Both the position numbers and the translations under genes were made by a program. 64,000 nt of DNA, from contig CANKAM010000007.1 of the NCBI GenBank assembly GCA_947479755.1, forward strand, positions 58,057 through 122,056, in the 5' to 3' direction. Below, piece by piece: positions 49,685 through 58,605 of the stretch; position 1 is the first letter of the stretch, and each line of letters starts with the position of its first letter. This DNA comes from Bacteroidota bacterium. Lineage in GTDB: Bacteria > Bacteroidota > Bacteroidia > SXHM01. The notes beneath the pieces were generated by a model that was given only the letters and a program-made list of their open reading frames with translations, was not told the origin of the DNA and did not search any database.

Positions 49685-52540
49685 ATGAAAAGAATTTTAG
49701 CATTTGTTGCAGCCGTTACCTTTCTGGTATCGTGCAACAACAACACTACTACCAAGTTCGGAACCAAGCTGGTAGAAGAAGTAAAAAAGAAAGGCGATGA
49801 TATCGTTATTCCTTATCAGAAATATGTGTTGCCTAATGGCTTAACACTATTGGTTCACGAAGATCACAGCGATCCGATTGTACACGTAGATGTTACCTAT
49901 CACGTAGGTTCATCACGCGAAGAATTAGGACGTTCAGGCTTTGCTCACTTTTTTGAGCACATGATGTTCCAGGGTTCTGATCACGTTGCAGACGAACAAC
50001 ACTTTAAAGTTGTGTCTGAAGCAGGTGGCGAACTGAACGGAACTACCAACAGCGACCGCACTAACTATTTTGAAACATTGCCTTCTAATCAATTAGAAAC
50101 TGCATTGTGGTTAGAAGCTGACCGTATGGGCTTTTTGTTAGATGCTGTTACTCAGAAGAAATTTGAGAACCAACGCGCAACTGTTAAAAACGAACGCGGA
50201 CAGAGTTATGATAACCGTCCTTATGGTTTGATTGGTGAAAAAGTTACTCAGGCAATGTATCCTCAGGGACATCCTTATTCATGGCCTGTTATCGGTTACT
50301 TAGCTGAATTGGACAGAGCAAATGTTGATGATTTGAAACATTTTTTTCTGCGTTGGTACGGACCGAACAATGCTACCTTAACTGTTGCCGGTGATGTTGA
50401 CCCTAAACAAGTAGTTGAGTTGGTAGAAAAATATTACGGACCAATTCCTGCGGGACCGGAAGTAAAACCAATGAAGGTTGAAAAAATTACCCTTCCTGAA
50501 GACCGTTATATTTCTTACGAAGACAATATCCGTTTCCCATTAATTCAATTTGCTTACCCAACCGTTGGCAACCGTAACCCTGACGAAGCTCCTTTGGATA
50601 TTCTTGCCGACATTATGGGCGGAGGAAAAAACTCAATCTTTTACGAGAACTTTGAAAAACCACAGTTAGCTGTACAGGCAAATGTTGCTCACCCTTGCAT
50701 GGAACTTGCAGGAGAATTTCAATTAACTGTTCTTCCTTTTCCCGGAAAAACACTGGCTGAAATGGAAGCAGTTATCCGCAAATCAATTGATGAATTTGAA
50801 ACACGCGAAATCAATGATGACGATTTGAACCGCACCAAAGCCATGATTGAAAATCAGCTGATACAACAGTTGGCAAGCGTTGACGGAAAAGCAAGTCTGC
50901 TGGCTAGCTACCAAACCTTTACAGGCAACCCTAACTACATACAAGCTGAATTGAAGCGTTATGCTGATGTTACCAAAGAAGATGTAAAACGTGTTTTCAA
51001 TACCTATATTAAAGGTCAGAAAGCAGTTATCCTTAGTGTTTATCCTAAAGGTCAGCCAACACTTGCTGCAAAGGCAGACAACTACACACCAAAATTTGTT
51101 GACTCAACTTTTGTTCCTAATGACGAACAATACAAAGGTTTGGTTTACAACAAAGCAAAAGATGCTGATGGATTCGATCGCAGCAAACAACCTGCAGCAG
51201 GACCAAATCCTACTATTAAAGTTCCTGATTACTGGACCGAAAATTTTGACAACGGTCTGGCTGCTATAGGAGCAAAGAATGATGAAGTACCAACGGTAGC
51301 CTTGCGTATTTCTATCCGTGCAGGACACCGTTTTGAAGACGCTTCAAAATCAGGTATTGCTAACCTTACTGCTGACCTGCTTGGTGAATCAACACAGAAT
51401 TATACCGGTGAAGAAATTGCAAACAAACTGGAAGTGTTGGGAAGCAACATTGATATTTATGCAGGCAATGAAGAGATTGTAGTAAGTGTTTCTTCACTGA
51501 AAAAGAATTTGGATAAAACACTTGAGTTGGTGGAAGAAAAACTGTTGAAACCTAAATTTTCAATGGAAGATTTCAACCGTCTTAAACAACAACAGATGGA
51601 AGGTATTGCCAACCAGGCAACACAACCAACTGTTATTGCCGATAATAATTTCAAAGAAGCGCTTTACGGAAAAGGCCACATCATGAGCATACCTTCAGTT
51701 GGAACAATTGAAACGGTAGCAAGCATTACATTGGATGATGTGAAAGCCTATTACGAAAGCAAATTCTCTCCTTCTATTTCTAAATTAGTGGTAGTAGGTG
51801 ATGTGGAAAAAGATGAAGTAATTGGTAAACTTGGCTTCCTGAAATCATGGGCTAAAAAAGATGTTCAGTTTGCAGAAGAAAAACCAACACCTGCCATTGA
51901 GAAAACCAAAATTATTCTGGTTAACAAACCACAGGCTCCTCAAAGCGAAATCCGTATCGGATATATTGCAATGCCTAAAGATGCAACAGGTGATTATTAC
52001 AAATCAGGCATTATGAATTTTCCGCTTGGTATGGCCTTCAACAGCCGTATTAACCTTAACCTGCGCGAAGACAAAGGCTGGACTTACGGTGCACGCTCCT
52101 ACTTTCAGGGAAGTAAATTTGCAGGACCTTACCTAGCTTCAGCAGGTGTTAAAGCTAATACTACCGACAGCTCCGTGGTTGAGTTTATGAAAGAGATAAA
52201 CAACTATGCAACCAACGGAATTACAGAACAGGAATTGTCTTTCACCAAAAGTTCAATCGGGCAAAGTGATGCACGTAAATATGAAACATCACAAGATAAA
52301 GCTCAGTTTCTGCAACAGATATTGGATTACAACCTTGACAAAAATTTTGTTGACGAGCAAAACAAAATTCTTGCAAACATTACCAAAGCTGATATTGATG
52401 CACTGGCAAAATCTAAATTGCCTGCGGATAAAATGGTGATGGTAATTGTTGGTGATAAAGATTTGATTTATCCCGGATTATCAAAATTGGGTTACGAGAT
52501 TGAAGTGCGTAACATGTCACTGGATATGGTGAAGAAGTAA
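49685..52540 (+). CDS. M16-family zinc metallopeptidase lipoprotein, two-domain fusion
   Basis: 951 residues in one chain, as in pitrilysin-type M16 proteins. The zinc motif is H88-F-F-E91-H92 (GFAHFFEHMMFQGSDH), with the downstream Glu in KNERGQSYDN. The second half has the same fold without the HxxEH motif and includes the RY-type region (NLREDKGWTYGARSYFQG). A lipobox (FLVSC, Cys17) follows the signal, so it is probably an outer-membrane or periplasmic lipoprotein that degrades peptides. Bounded by a strong promoter and a terminator. Confidence 0.95.
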   Translation: MKRILAFVAAVTFLVSCNNNTTTKFGTKLVEEVKKKGDDIVIPYQKYVLPNGLTLLVHEDHSDPIVHVDVTYHVGSSREELGRSGFAHFFEHMMFQGSDHVADEQHFKVVSEAGGELNGTTNSDRTNYFETLPSNQLETALWLEADRMGFLLDAVTQKKFENQRATVKNERGQSYDNRPYGLIGEKVTQAMYPQGHPYSWPVIGYLAELDRANVDDLKHFFLRWYGPNNATLTVAGDVDPKQVVELVEKYYGPIPAGPEVKPMKVEKITLPEDRYISYEDNIRFPLIQFAYPTVGNRNPDEAPLDILADIMGGGKNSIFYENFEKPQLAVQANVAHPCMELAGEFQLTVLPFPGKTLAEMEAVIRKSIDEFETREINDDDLNRTKAMIENQLIQQLASVDGKASLLASYQTFTGNPNYIQAELKRYADVTKEDVKRVFNTYIKGQKAVILSVYPKGQPTLAAKADNYTPKFVDSTFVPNDEQYKGLVYNKAKDADGFDRSKQPAAGPNPTIKVPDYWTENFDNGLAAIGAKNDEVPTVALRISIRAGHRFEDASKSGIANLTADLLGESTQNYTGEEIANKLEVLGSNIDIYAGNEEIVVSVSSLKKNLDKTLELVEEKLLKPKFSMEDFNRLKQQQMEGIANQATQPTVIADNNFKEALYGKGHIMSIPSVGTIETVASITLDDVKAYYESKFSPSISKLVVVGDVEKDEVIGKLGFLKSWAKKDVQFAEEKPTPAIEKTKIILVNKPQAPQSEIRIGYIAMPKDATGDYYKSGIMNFPLGMAFNSRINLNLREDKGWTYGARSYFQGSKFAGPYLASAGVKANTTDSSVVEFMKEINNYATNGITEQELSFTKSSIGQSDARKYETSQDKAQFLQQILDYNLDKNFVDEQNKILANITKADIDALAKSKLPADKMVMVIVGDKDLIYPGLSKLGYEIEVRNMSLDMVKK

Positions 52541-52553
52541 CACCACCCCCTAA

Positions 52554-52578
52554 CCCCCTCCTTGAAAAAAGGAGGGGG
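52554..52578 (+). repeat. CCCCCTCCTT-hairpin interspersed repeat
   Basis: CCCCCTCCTTGAAAAAAGGAGGGGG, a perfect stem with a short loop, 13 bases past the M16 stop. Akin to the hairpin at 31533. Confidence 0.7.
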
Positions 52579-52584
52579 AACAGG

Positions 52585-52616
52585 AGCCCTGCCGTATTGC
52601 GGTGGGGCTTTTTTGT
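52585..52616 (+). terminator. terminator of the M16 gene
   Basis: AGCCC..CCG pairs with CGG..GGGCT (with a small internal loop), then TTTTTTG. Confidence 0.75.
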
Positions 52617-52651
52617 TGAAAAGTTTTCAATTACTCAACCTTTGCTTTGTA

Positions 52652-52659
52652 TAGTTTTG
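52652..52659 (+). promoter_or_regulatory. -7 promoter box TAGTTTTG
   Basis: Exact TAnnTTTG, 37 bases before the ATG at 52697. No proper TTG at the usual distance. Confidence 0.4.
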
Positions 52660-52696
52660 TTACCCTCAAAAAACGTTAAACCTTTTTATAAAAATC

Positions 52697-53521
52697 ATGA
52701 AGAAAATTATCGTATCGCTTTTTTGTTCAGTTGTTGCAGTTTCTGCTTTTGCATTAAATCCGGTGCGCGAGTATGCCGTTACTCCTGACGAGTATGGCAT
52801 TGAGTATGAAGAAAAGAAAATAACCACAGAAGATGGGGTAACACTGAATGCATGGTGGTTTAAACCACAGAATAAATCAGGAGCAAAAGCCATTATTATT
52901 GCTGATGACGGTGACGGAAACATGGCTGATAATATTGAGCTAATTACTAAATTTACTTCATTGGGGTATCACGTGTTGGCATTTGATTACCGCGGTTACG
53001 GCAAAAGCGATGATTTTAAAATCAATCCTAAAATGATTTGCTATCCGCAATTTGAAAAAGATGTGAAGGCAGTGATGGATCATGTGAAAAAAAATCACGC
53101 CAGCATGTCGAGCAATCTTTACGGAAAAGGAATTGGCGCATCGCTTTTATTAGCTGCTGCTGCAAACCGCACCGATGTTCGCAAAGTAATTGCCGACACC
53201 CCTTTTCTGAAATTAGAGACCTACAAAGCTGCCGTAAAAGCAAAAAGAAGCGAAGATTTAATTGTGCCTATCGGTTACAACAAATTTTTCATGGAGCCTT
53301 TCTTCGCATTGACTGAAAAAGGTGCACACCTTTATGGTATTCTTCTCATTTCGGGCGAAAAAGATGATGTGATTACACCTGACGACATGAAAGAATTAGC
53401 TAAACTTCAGAAAAGTATTACTCAGTATAAAATGATTAAAGGCGTTGGTGCAGCTGATACTTACAATACAGATAAGGATGCTTACTTTGGATTATTGCAA
53501 ACGTTTTTAGAAGCGAAGTAA
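52697..53521 (+). CDS. secreted alpha/beta-hydrolase-fold protein lacking the nucleophile Ser
   Basis: 274 residues. Signal peptide (MKKIIVSLFCSVVAVSAFA), then the core order of a BAAT/serine-aminopeptidase-type fold: NAWWFKPQNKSG, VLAFDYRGYGKSDD (oxyanion loop) and the elbow YGKGIGASLLL. The nucleophile is Gly145 where family members have Ser (G-x-S-x-G). The acid Asp223/224 in SGEKDDVITPDD is kept, but the usual His loop reads KGVGAADTYNT with no His. So two of three triad residues are missing. It may be a binding protein or a dead enzyme. A terminator beyond its stop is embedded in the neighbouring gene. Confidence 0.82.
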   Translation: MKKIIVSLFCSVVAVSAFALNPVREYAVTPDEYGIEYEEKKITTEDGVTLNAWWFKPQNKSGAKAIIIADDGDGNMADNIELITKFTSLGYHVLAFDYRGYGKSDDFKINPKMICYPQFEKDVKAVMDHVKKNHASMSSNLYGKGIGASLLLAAAANRTDVRKVIADTPFLKLETYKAAVKAKRSEDLIVPIGYNKFFMEPFFALTEKGAHLYGILLISGEKDDVITPDDMKELAKLQKSITQYKMIKGVGAADTYNTDKDAYFGLLQTFLEAK

Positions 53522-53527
53522 TTTACA

Positions 53528-54313
53528 TTACTCAGTAACAGGCAGCGAGGCATTGCGGAATACAAGCAATGCCTCGCTGCTGTTTTTTTCGGCATTATCG
53601 AAAAGCATAACAAGGCGTTTGCGCTTACGGTTTTTACTATCGTAAAACCAGATTACAAAGTGCGGAGTAATCATATAGGGTATTCCTTTTACAAAATTAA
53701 TTGAACTGATTTTGTCGCGCATAATAAGCGGTGTGGTTGAATTTCTGAATGACGTAACAATTGAAAACAGGGAAACAAGTGCAACAAGTGCGGGAGTTAG
53801 CATTTGCCAGAAATCACCTTCCATAGCTTCGGTAAAAAAATAAACTCCCATAGCAAAGAACAGGGTAAACTGTAAAATCAGAGTGCCTATAATCTTGTTT
53901 CCTTCTTTATAAGCAGAAACATCTTCCAGCGTTTTAGAATTTGCAAAAATGATGCGGTCCGGAAGTATGTGGCAATAACCGTATTTAGTCTGAAAATAAT
54001 TTTTGCTTTCCTGTATGTGTGAAAAATCTGCTTCGTCAAGAATAGGAGATGATTCGGGTTCTTCAGGCTTTGCAGCTATCAATAATAAAAAGCCTCTGCG
54101 ACCAAGGTAATAAACCATGGCAGCCATAAAGATGTAAGTAAGAATTCCGAACAGCGCGTCTTTAAGGATATCACCATCGCAACCTTCAGTAATGCATGAA
54201 TAGAATAAAGTGAAATAGGAAGTTGCCTGTAAAATGGTAACAACGATAGAGAAAACCAAAATGATTGCTACCGCAATCAATAGTATTCCAAAAAGCCTGC
54301 GAAACCAGATCAT
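53528..54313 (-). CDS. membrane protein with two helix pairs, unknown function
   Basis: 261 residues. Hydrophobic segments lie near residues 5-30 and 55-80, then a soluble part with the pattern NYFQTKYGYCHILPDRIIFA (PH-like strands), then two more helices (TLILQFTLFFAMGVYFF and MLTPALVALVSLFSIVTSF) and a C-terminal domain. This resembles bacterial PH-domain membrane proteins, but the fit is weak. It overlaps a plus-strand terminator at its 3' end. Its start follows the DUF4412 gene stop by nine bases on the same strand. Confidence 0.65.
   Translation of the reverse strand: MIWFRRLFGILLIAVAIILVFSIVVTILQATSYFTLFYSCITEGCDGDILKDALFGILTYIFMAAMVYYLGRRGFLLLIAAKPEEPESSPILDEADFSHIQESKNYFQTKYGYCHILPDRIIFANSKTLEDVSAYKEGNKIIGTLILQFTLFFAMGVYFFTEAMEGDFWQMLTPALVALVSLFSIVTSFRNSTTPLIMRDKISSINFVKGIPYMITPHFVIWFYDSKNRKRKRLVMLFDNAEKNSSEALLVFRNASLPVTE
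53543..53589 (+). terminator. terminator lying inside the convergent gene
   Basis: Perfect 14-bp stem CAGCGAGGCATTGC / GCAATGCCTCGCTG, then CTGTTTTTTT on the plus strand. It overlaps the last 20 codons of the minus-strand gene at 53528. Confidence 0.85.
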
Positions 54314-54322
54314 GCCAGGAGA

Positions 54323-54955
54323 TTAATTCTCCATCTGCATATAGGTTTTCGGAACAGTAAACAGGCTGTTGTCTAATTTTTTCTCTGTTATCTGAAGTAC
54401 TTCCAGTCTTCCTTTTTCGTTTCGCTGAACATCGCGTTCAACAGCATCAATCGGGAAATAACCTTCGCGATCAGGGATTGATAGATAATACATTGCAAAG
54501 CGGTCTTTACGACCCAACACACCCAGCAATGGGAGAAAGAAATCATAATTGCCTTTGGTAACCCAGTAACTGATTTCAGTATTCTCGCTCTCATTTTTTA
54601 CACGCCATTGCTCGCAATCATATCCGCCAATAAAACGATGATTACCTGAACGAACTATTTTAGGTGAGCCAGCAATACGTTCTGTAGTTTTTGCTTCGCG
54701 TTTCATATACAATTTGCGTTCGTGGCTAAGAGCAAGTATTTCTTTTGATCTGAGGTCAACCAACAGTGTTGCTATTATGCTTTTCCCGTCTTCACTTTTT
54801 TCGTCAATGCACACTTTGTTTCCTTTTACAGAATAGCTGTAATAAACTTTTTCATCACCGCTGGTTTTGCGAAAATCAATTACTCCTTCAAACGATTGTG
54901 CGAACGAAGAGATTATAAATCCGGCTGCAATAAAAGTTAGAAAAAGTTGTTTCAT
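54323..54955 (-). CDS. DUF4412 secreted protein
   Basis: 210 residues with a signal peptide (MKQLFLTFIAAGFIISSFAQ) and the DUF4412 order: FEGVIDFRKTSGDEKV, SVKGNKVCIDEKSEDGKS, a central DLRSKEILALSHERKLY and GGYDCEQWRVKNESENTEIS. DUF4412 is a periplasmic or secreted domain of unknown role in Bacteroidota, often in small gene groups. It precedes the membrane protein at 53528, likely in one operon. Confidence 0.8.
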   Translation of the reverse strand: MKQLFLTFIAAGFIISSFAQSFEGVIDFRKTSGDEKVYYSYSVKGNKVCIDEKSEDGKSIIATLLVDLRSKEILALSHERKLYMKREAKTTERIAGSPKIVRSGNHRFIGGYDCEQWRVKNESENTEISYWVTKGNYDFFLPLLGVLGRKDRFAMYYLSIPDREGYFPIDAVERDVQRNEKGRLEVLQITEKKLDNSLFTVPKTYMQMEN

Positions 54956-55099
54956 GGGGTGCTTTTATAAAATTATACGCGCATTTAAACCACATTAAAG
55001 GTAAAATAGTTACACGTTTTTTGATTTTCAACGGATAAACAGAACAAATGGCAGAACTTTTCAACCCTTTGCTGCCAAAATTGCTCAGGTTGCAGACAC

Positions 55100-55483
55100 T
55101 TATTGTTTAGATCCGGCAAACTGTTCGGCATTGTTATTATAGTCATAGGCAATTGTAATGGGGCTATGACTAAGGTCGAACGTTAATTGGTTTGTAGTGC
55201 AGTTTGTGCAGGTAACGGATGTTGACGAAGGTTTCATAATATCCTGTTCCCAGGTTGCTGCCTCGCTGCCTTGCGGTGAAATTCGCACTCTTGTGCTGCT
55301 TACTCTGGAAACGGTAACGGAGTAATTTGCATTTTGATACGATGGTGAAAGTACATTCATAGCTCCAACATACGTTCCGGTAATACCATCGGTAAGATCG
55401 GGAACATCATCATTGTTATTACAGGATGTGTTTACAATACTGATAACAAAGGCAAGCAGGACGATGCTGAAGAAGTTTTTCAT
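55100..55483 (-). CDS. small lipoprotein, lipocalin-like
   Basis: 127 residues from the ATG at 55483; the tracked start adds nine residues. Lipobox at IVNTSC, then an acidic, Asn-rich start (NNNDDVPDLTDGITGTYVG) and about eight beta strands (NYSVTVSRVSSTRVRIS). The layout fits small Bacteroidota lipocalin-like lipoproteins with the LTDGITGTYVG opening. Function unknown. Single gene between two minus-strand genes. Confidence 0.7.
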   Translation of the reverse strand: MKNFFSIVLLAFVISIVNTSCNNNDDVPDLTDGITGTYVGAMNVLSPSYQNANYSVTVSRVSSTRVRISPQGSEAATWEQDIMKPSSTSVTCTNCTTNQLTFDLSHSPITIAYDYNNNAEQFAGSKQ

Positions 55484-55546
55484 GAGAGAAGAATTTAAAA
55501 TGTATTTCAAAGATAGGATTAAAACCCATTTATTAACTTTTGTCTT

Positions 55547-56497
55547 TTACAGTATAATCTGCGCCACAATCAGGTAAATAAAAATACTGAGAATATCCTG
55601 GATAATGGTAGCAAGCGGACCTGAGCCAAAGGCGGGATCTTTGCCAAGCCGCATTAAAAGCCAGGGAAGAAATAATCCTATGCTGGAAGCCACCATTCCG
55701 GCAAGGGTTATGGTAATGCCTACTACCAATGCTATTCTTATGTCAAATCCTCCGATGAGTGCCATGGGTAAACTGAGCACACCAAGTATAAGACCTATCA
55801 TAAGACCGGTAAATAATTCCTGTTTCAGAATTTTTGCGAAGCTTGTCCAGCTGAGTGTTAGCCCTCTGATTACAATGGTTTCGGTTTGTGTGCCTATTGC
55901 ATCGGCAAGGTAAACTATGCCGGGAATAAAAAATGCGAGTGCAATGTTACTGTTCAGTATTTCTTCATAGCGTGCCATAATAAAGGTGGCTAAAAAAGTA
56001 CCGACAAGTCCCACCAGTAGCCAGGGAAGGCGGTGTTGTATCTTGCGCAGCGGAGGTTCTTTTACTGCTTTGCTTGCCCGAGAAGTTTCTTTATGAATAC
56101 CGGCAATTTTATGAAGGTCTTCAACATGTTCGTTTCTCAGCGTTTCAATAATGGTAAGGGTGGGTATTATGCCCATGAACACACCTTGCTTGCTTGTAAC
56201 GGGCACTGACTGCAGTTTTTTATAAATAGCATGGGTTGCAACATATTCAAGCGACTTATCAATATCCACCGGATTGCATTCCGAAATTAGTTTATCAACT
56301 GTATCGGAGTCTTTGCTTTTAAGCAGTATATCTAAACTGACAAAACCCAGCAAAATATTTTGTTCGTCAACTACAAAAATTTGCTGCGTATCATCAAAAT
56401 CATTCGTCTTGATTTGGTTCAGCACCTTAAGAACAGTATCACCGGTATTGGCGAGCGGAACTTTTAAGGTGATGTAATCATTCAGTGTTTTTTTCAT
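55547..56497 (-). CDS. MgtE-like magnesium transporter without the N-terminal helical domain
   Basis: 316 residues from the ATG at 56497 (the tracked TTG adds ten). Two CBS domains (about residues 5-120) are followed by five membrane segments with the MgtE signatures PGIVYLADAIGTQTETI, MVASSIGLFLPWLLMRL and FGSGPLATIIQDILSI. In MgtE the CBS pair senses Mg2+ and gates the channel. The usual MgtE_N superhelical domain is absent, so gating may depend on CBS alone. The substrate could also be another divalent cation. Confidence 0.87.
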   Translation of the reverse strand: MKKTLNDYITLKVPLANTGDTVLKVLNQIKTNDFDDTQQIFVVDEQNILLGFVSLDILLKSKDSDTVDKLISECNPVDIDKSLEYVATHAIYKKLQSVPVTSKQGVFMGIIPTLTIIETLRNEHVEDLHKIAGIHKETSRASKAVKEPPLRKIQHRLPWLLVGLVGTFLATFIMARYEEILNSNIALAFFIPGIVYLADAIGTQTETIVIRGLTLSWTSFAKILKQELFTGLMIGLILGVLSLPMALIGGFDIRIALVVGITITLAGMVASSIGLFLPWLLMRLGKDPAFGSGPLATIIQDILSIFIYLIVAQIIL

Positions 56498-56582
56498 GGC
56501 AGAAAAGTATAACAGTATTTTGCGCAATGACGCAATTCTGCTGTGTTATTTTCCCTGCTAAGATACGCAATATCAGGTATCC

Positions 56583-57131
56583 TTATTTAAGCACACGCTC
56601 GGCTTGCTGTATATGCCTGTCGATATGATAAACAAGAAAACGAAAGGTATCGCCAAGACGCAATTTTACAAGGTTGCTGAGTGAAATAGCTGATTTTGTT
56701 TTGGTGAGGTTAATGGTTTTTGACTGCGTGAGTAAAGAGGCAAGCAGTTGTTGCTGTTTCAAAAAACGGTCAATAGTGGTAAAAGACAACTGAGAGTTGA
56801 GAGGGTTTTTGTCTTTAGGCGATTGCATCTTTTTGACTTCACCGTTCTTTACCTTCATGAGGTTGGCAAAGTAATTTCCAAGCAATCCACTTTTAACGGT
56901 TGAAGCGATTGAAACTTTTTCTGCTTTAAGAATCTGTTTCTGAATTTCGGGTAAATAGAAATCGCCATAGAGGTTAAGGTGTTCTATACATTCCAGTATA
57001 CTCCATGATTCGGGGCTCTTTTTATAGTTGAGCTGAGTTAAAGAAAGTTCTTTGAATTTTTTTACTGCACTGTTAGTGTCTTCAATAATTACGAGCAGCT
57101 CGTCAATTAAAAGGTTGTTGGTTGTTTGCAT
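56583..57131 (-). CDS. DinB-superfamily protein
   Basis: 182 residues. The four-helix bundle has the metal-ligand histidines of the family: His in CIEHLNLYG and the pair in VYHIDRHIQQAE near the C-terminus. The start MQTTNNLLIDELLVIIED and SPESWSILECIEHL match the DinB_2 domain. The family includes metal-dependent thiol S-transferases and many proteins of unknown role. It follows the Crp-type regulator gene on the same strand with a 57-base gap. Confidence 0.82.
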   Translation of the reverse strand: MQTTNNLLIDELLVIIEDTNSAVKKFKELSLTQLNYKKSPESWSILECIEHLNLYGDFYLPEIQKQILKAEKVSIASTVKSGLLGNYFANLMKVKNGEVKKMQSPKDKNPLNSQLSFTTIDRFLKQQQLLASLLTQSKTINLTKTKSAISLSNLVKLRLGDTFRFLVYHIDRHIQQAERVLK

Positions 57132-57188
57132 GGGTTTAAATTTTTATGCAAAGATTGGAGAACCTTTTTTTGTGGTTATTGATTGAAA

Positions 57189-57728
57189 TCAAGAATTCCG
57201 GATGCGGCTTAATGTCTCAGGTGTCATGCGCAGATAGGAGGCAATATATTTAAGCGGAATGTGCTGAAACAGATTTGGTCTGCGTTGCAACACACGGTTG
57301 AGGCGCTCAACAGGTGAGGTTATCATTAAATCTACTTCACGGTCGATCTGCTGGGTAACGAGGGCTTCAAGCAGCTGTATATATTGTTGCTGGCTCTGGT
57401 TGTCTTCATTCACCAACTCCTGAAGCTTTTCTTTTGAAATAAATTTAACCGTTGTTTTGCGAATGGCCTGTATGTAAAACTCGGAAGGTGTGCCTTTAAG
57501 AAATGATGAAAGCGAATTAATAAACGAACTTTCATACCCAAAGCGTATTGTTTGTTCTTCAAACTCTGATAAATAAAAAACTCTTATGGCGCCTGCCATA
57601 ACAAAATACAGGTTTTTCTCTACCTCCCCTTCTTTAATAAGAAACTGTCCTTTTGAAATTACTTTTTTTTCTGCTGCTTTTTCAAAAGAGTTTATCAGCT
57701 TGCGTGTGAAGTCAGGCTCGTTCTTCAT
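57189..57728 (-). CDS. Crp/Fnr-family transcriptional regulator
   Basis: 179 residues. The first 110 form a cyclic-nucleotide-binding-like beta roll (GQFLIKEGEVEKNLYFVMAG). A helical linker leads to a C-terminal winged helix with the segment FQHIPLKYIASYLRMTPETL and RIRNS. The length is shorter than in standard Crp. No Fnr-type N-terminal Cys cluster. It is in a minus-strand run of genes with gaps below 60 bases, from the desaturase to the DinB gene, and so may control this block. Confidence 0.88.
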   Translation of the reverse strand: MKNEPDFTRKLINSFEKAAEKKVISKGQFLIKEGEVEKNLYFVMAGAIRVFYLSEFEEQTIRFGYESSFINSLSSFLKGTPSEFYIQAIRKTTVKFISKEKLQELVNEDNQSQQQYIQLLEALVTQQIDREVDLMITSPVERLNRVLQRRPNLFQHIPLKYIASYLRMTPETLSRIRNS

Positions 57729-57750
57729 TTAAGAATTAGAATGTTTTAGT

Positions 57751-58281
57751 CTATTCAACTATGATACTATCATTTTCTTTGCGTACCGAATAGCCAAAGG
57801 TTTTATAAGGTTTTGTTGCGTACCGGTCTTTGTATACTTCTACTAAATAGTTTAAACGGGGATAATGAATTCGCTCGGTTGAAGTGCCTTTTTCAAAATT
57901 ATCAGCAATGGAACGGGGAAAATTTCTCTCGTTATTCTGATAATGTGATTTTACAAATTCTTTTACCATATCAGGGTTTGCTGAAAGAGTTGCAGGCAGT
58001 AACTCTTCCTGCATTAAAATTGGTTCACCATTTAATTTGGCATCTGAAACCATTTCACCTGCTCTTTGCTGAATCTGTTTGTTCACAGAATTAGCTTTTG
58101 GTTTTACAGCGGTTGCGTCAACTTTGACAACAACTTCTTTAACAGTATCAACAGGAACTGATAGTGGCAAAGCAGAAATCTGAACAGTTGTATCTGCTGA
58201 TACAGAATGTTGTTCAGTGCTGCTATTGCTGCAGGCTACTACAAAAAATGAAATGCAAAAAAGCAGTAGCTGTATTTTCAT
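57751..58281 (-). CDS. lipoprotein of unknown function (176 aa)
   Basis: Lipobox at FFVVAC (Cys17) after a short signal, then a low-complexity Ser/Thr/Val linker (SADTTVQISALPLSVPVDTV) and a C-terminal domain of about 90 residues (AGEMVSDAKLNGEPILMQEE, HYPRLNYLVEVYKDRYA). No recognised family. It abuts the DUF3817 gene with no gap and is followed by the Crp-type gene, so an operon is likely. Confidence 0.65.
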   Translation of the reverse strand: MKIQLLLFCISFFVVACSNSSTEQHSVSADTTVQISALPLSVPVDTVKEVVVKVDATAVKPKANSVNKQIQQRAGEMVSDAKLNGEPILMQEELLPATLSANPDMVKEFVKSHYQNNERNFPRSIADNFEKGTSTERIHYPRLNYLVEVYKDRYATKPYKTFGYSVRKENDSIIVE

Positions 58282-58587
58282 CTATTGAATTTTTTTCAGA
58301 ATGGTATGGTCAATATAAAATGTTCCGAAAGGTATGAAAGAAGCCAGTAAAACTTTCCAGGTGGTTTGGGTAAACTTCCATTGGTTTTCTGCGGCAATAC
58401 TAAATGCATAAGCAACATAAAGCAGAAATAAAAGACCATGGACAGGGCCAATTGATTTTACCAATGCAGGGTTGCCTGACATGTATTTGAGCGGAACGCC
58501 AATGAACATTAGCGCAATGAGCGAAACACCTTCAAGAAAGGCAAGTATTCTGAAGCGTCCGGTGTTGGTTTTTAAAAGGTTTTTCAT
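58282..58587 (-). CDS. DUF3817 membrane protein
   Basis: 101 residues, three helices: FLEGVSLIALMFIGVPLKYM, VKSIGPVHGLLFLLYVAYAF and VLLASFIPFGTFYIDHTIL. The FLEG, PVHG and FGTFYID elements are the DUF3817 signature. Function unknown. It is located 18 bases after the pentapeptide-repeat gene and directly before the lipoprotein gene. Confidence 0.88.
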   Translation of the reverse strand: MKNLLKTNTGRFRILAFLEGVSLIALMFIGVPLKYMSGNPALVKSIGPVHGLLFLLYVAYAFSIAAENQWKFTQTTWKVLLASFIPFGTFYIDHTILKKIQ

Positions 58588-58605
58588 TTAGGGTTTAAAT
58601 TAGTA

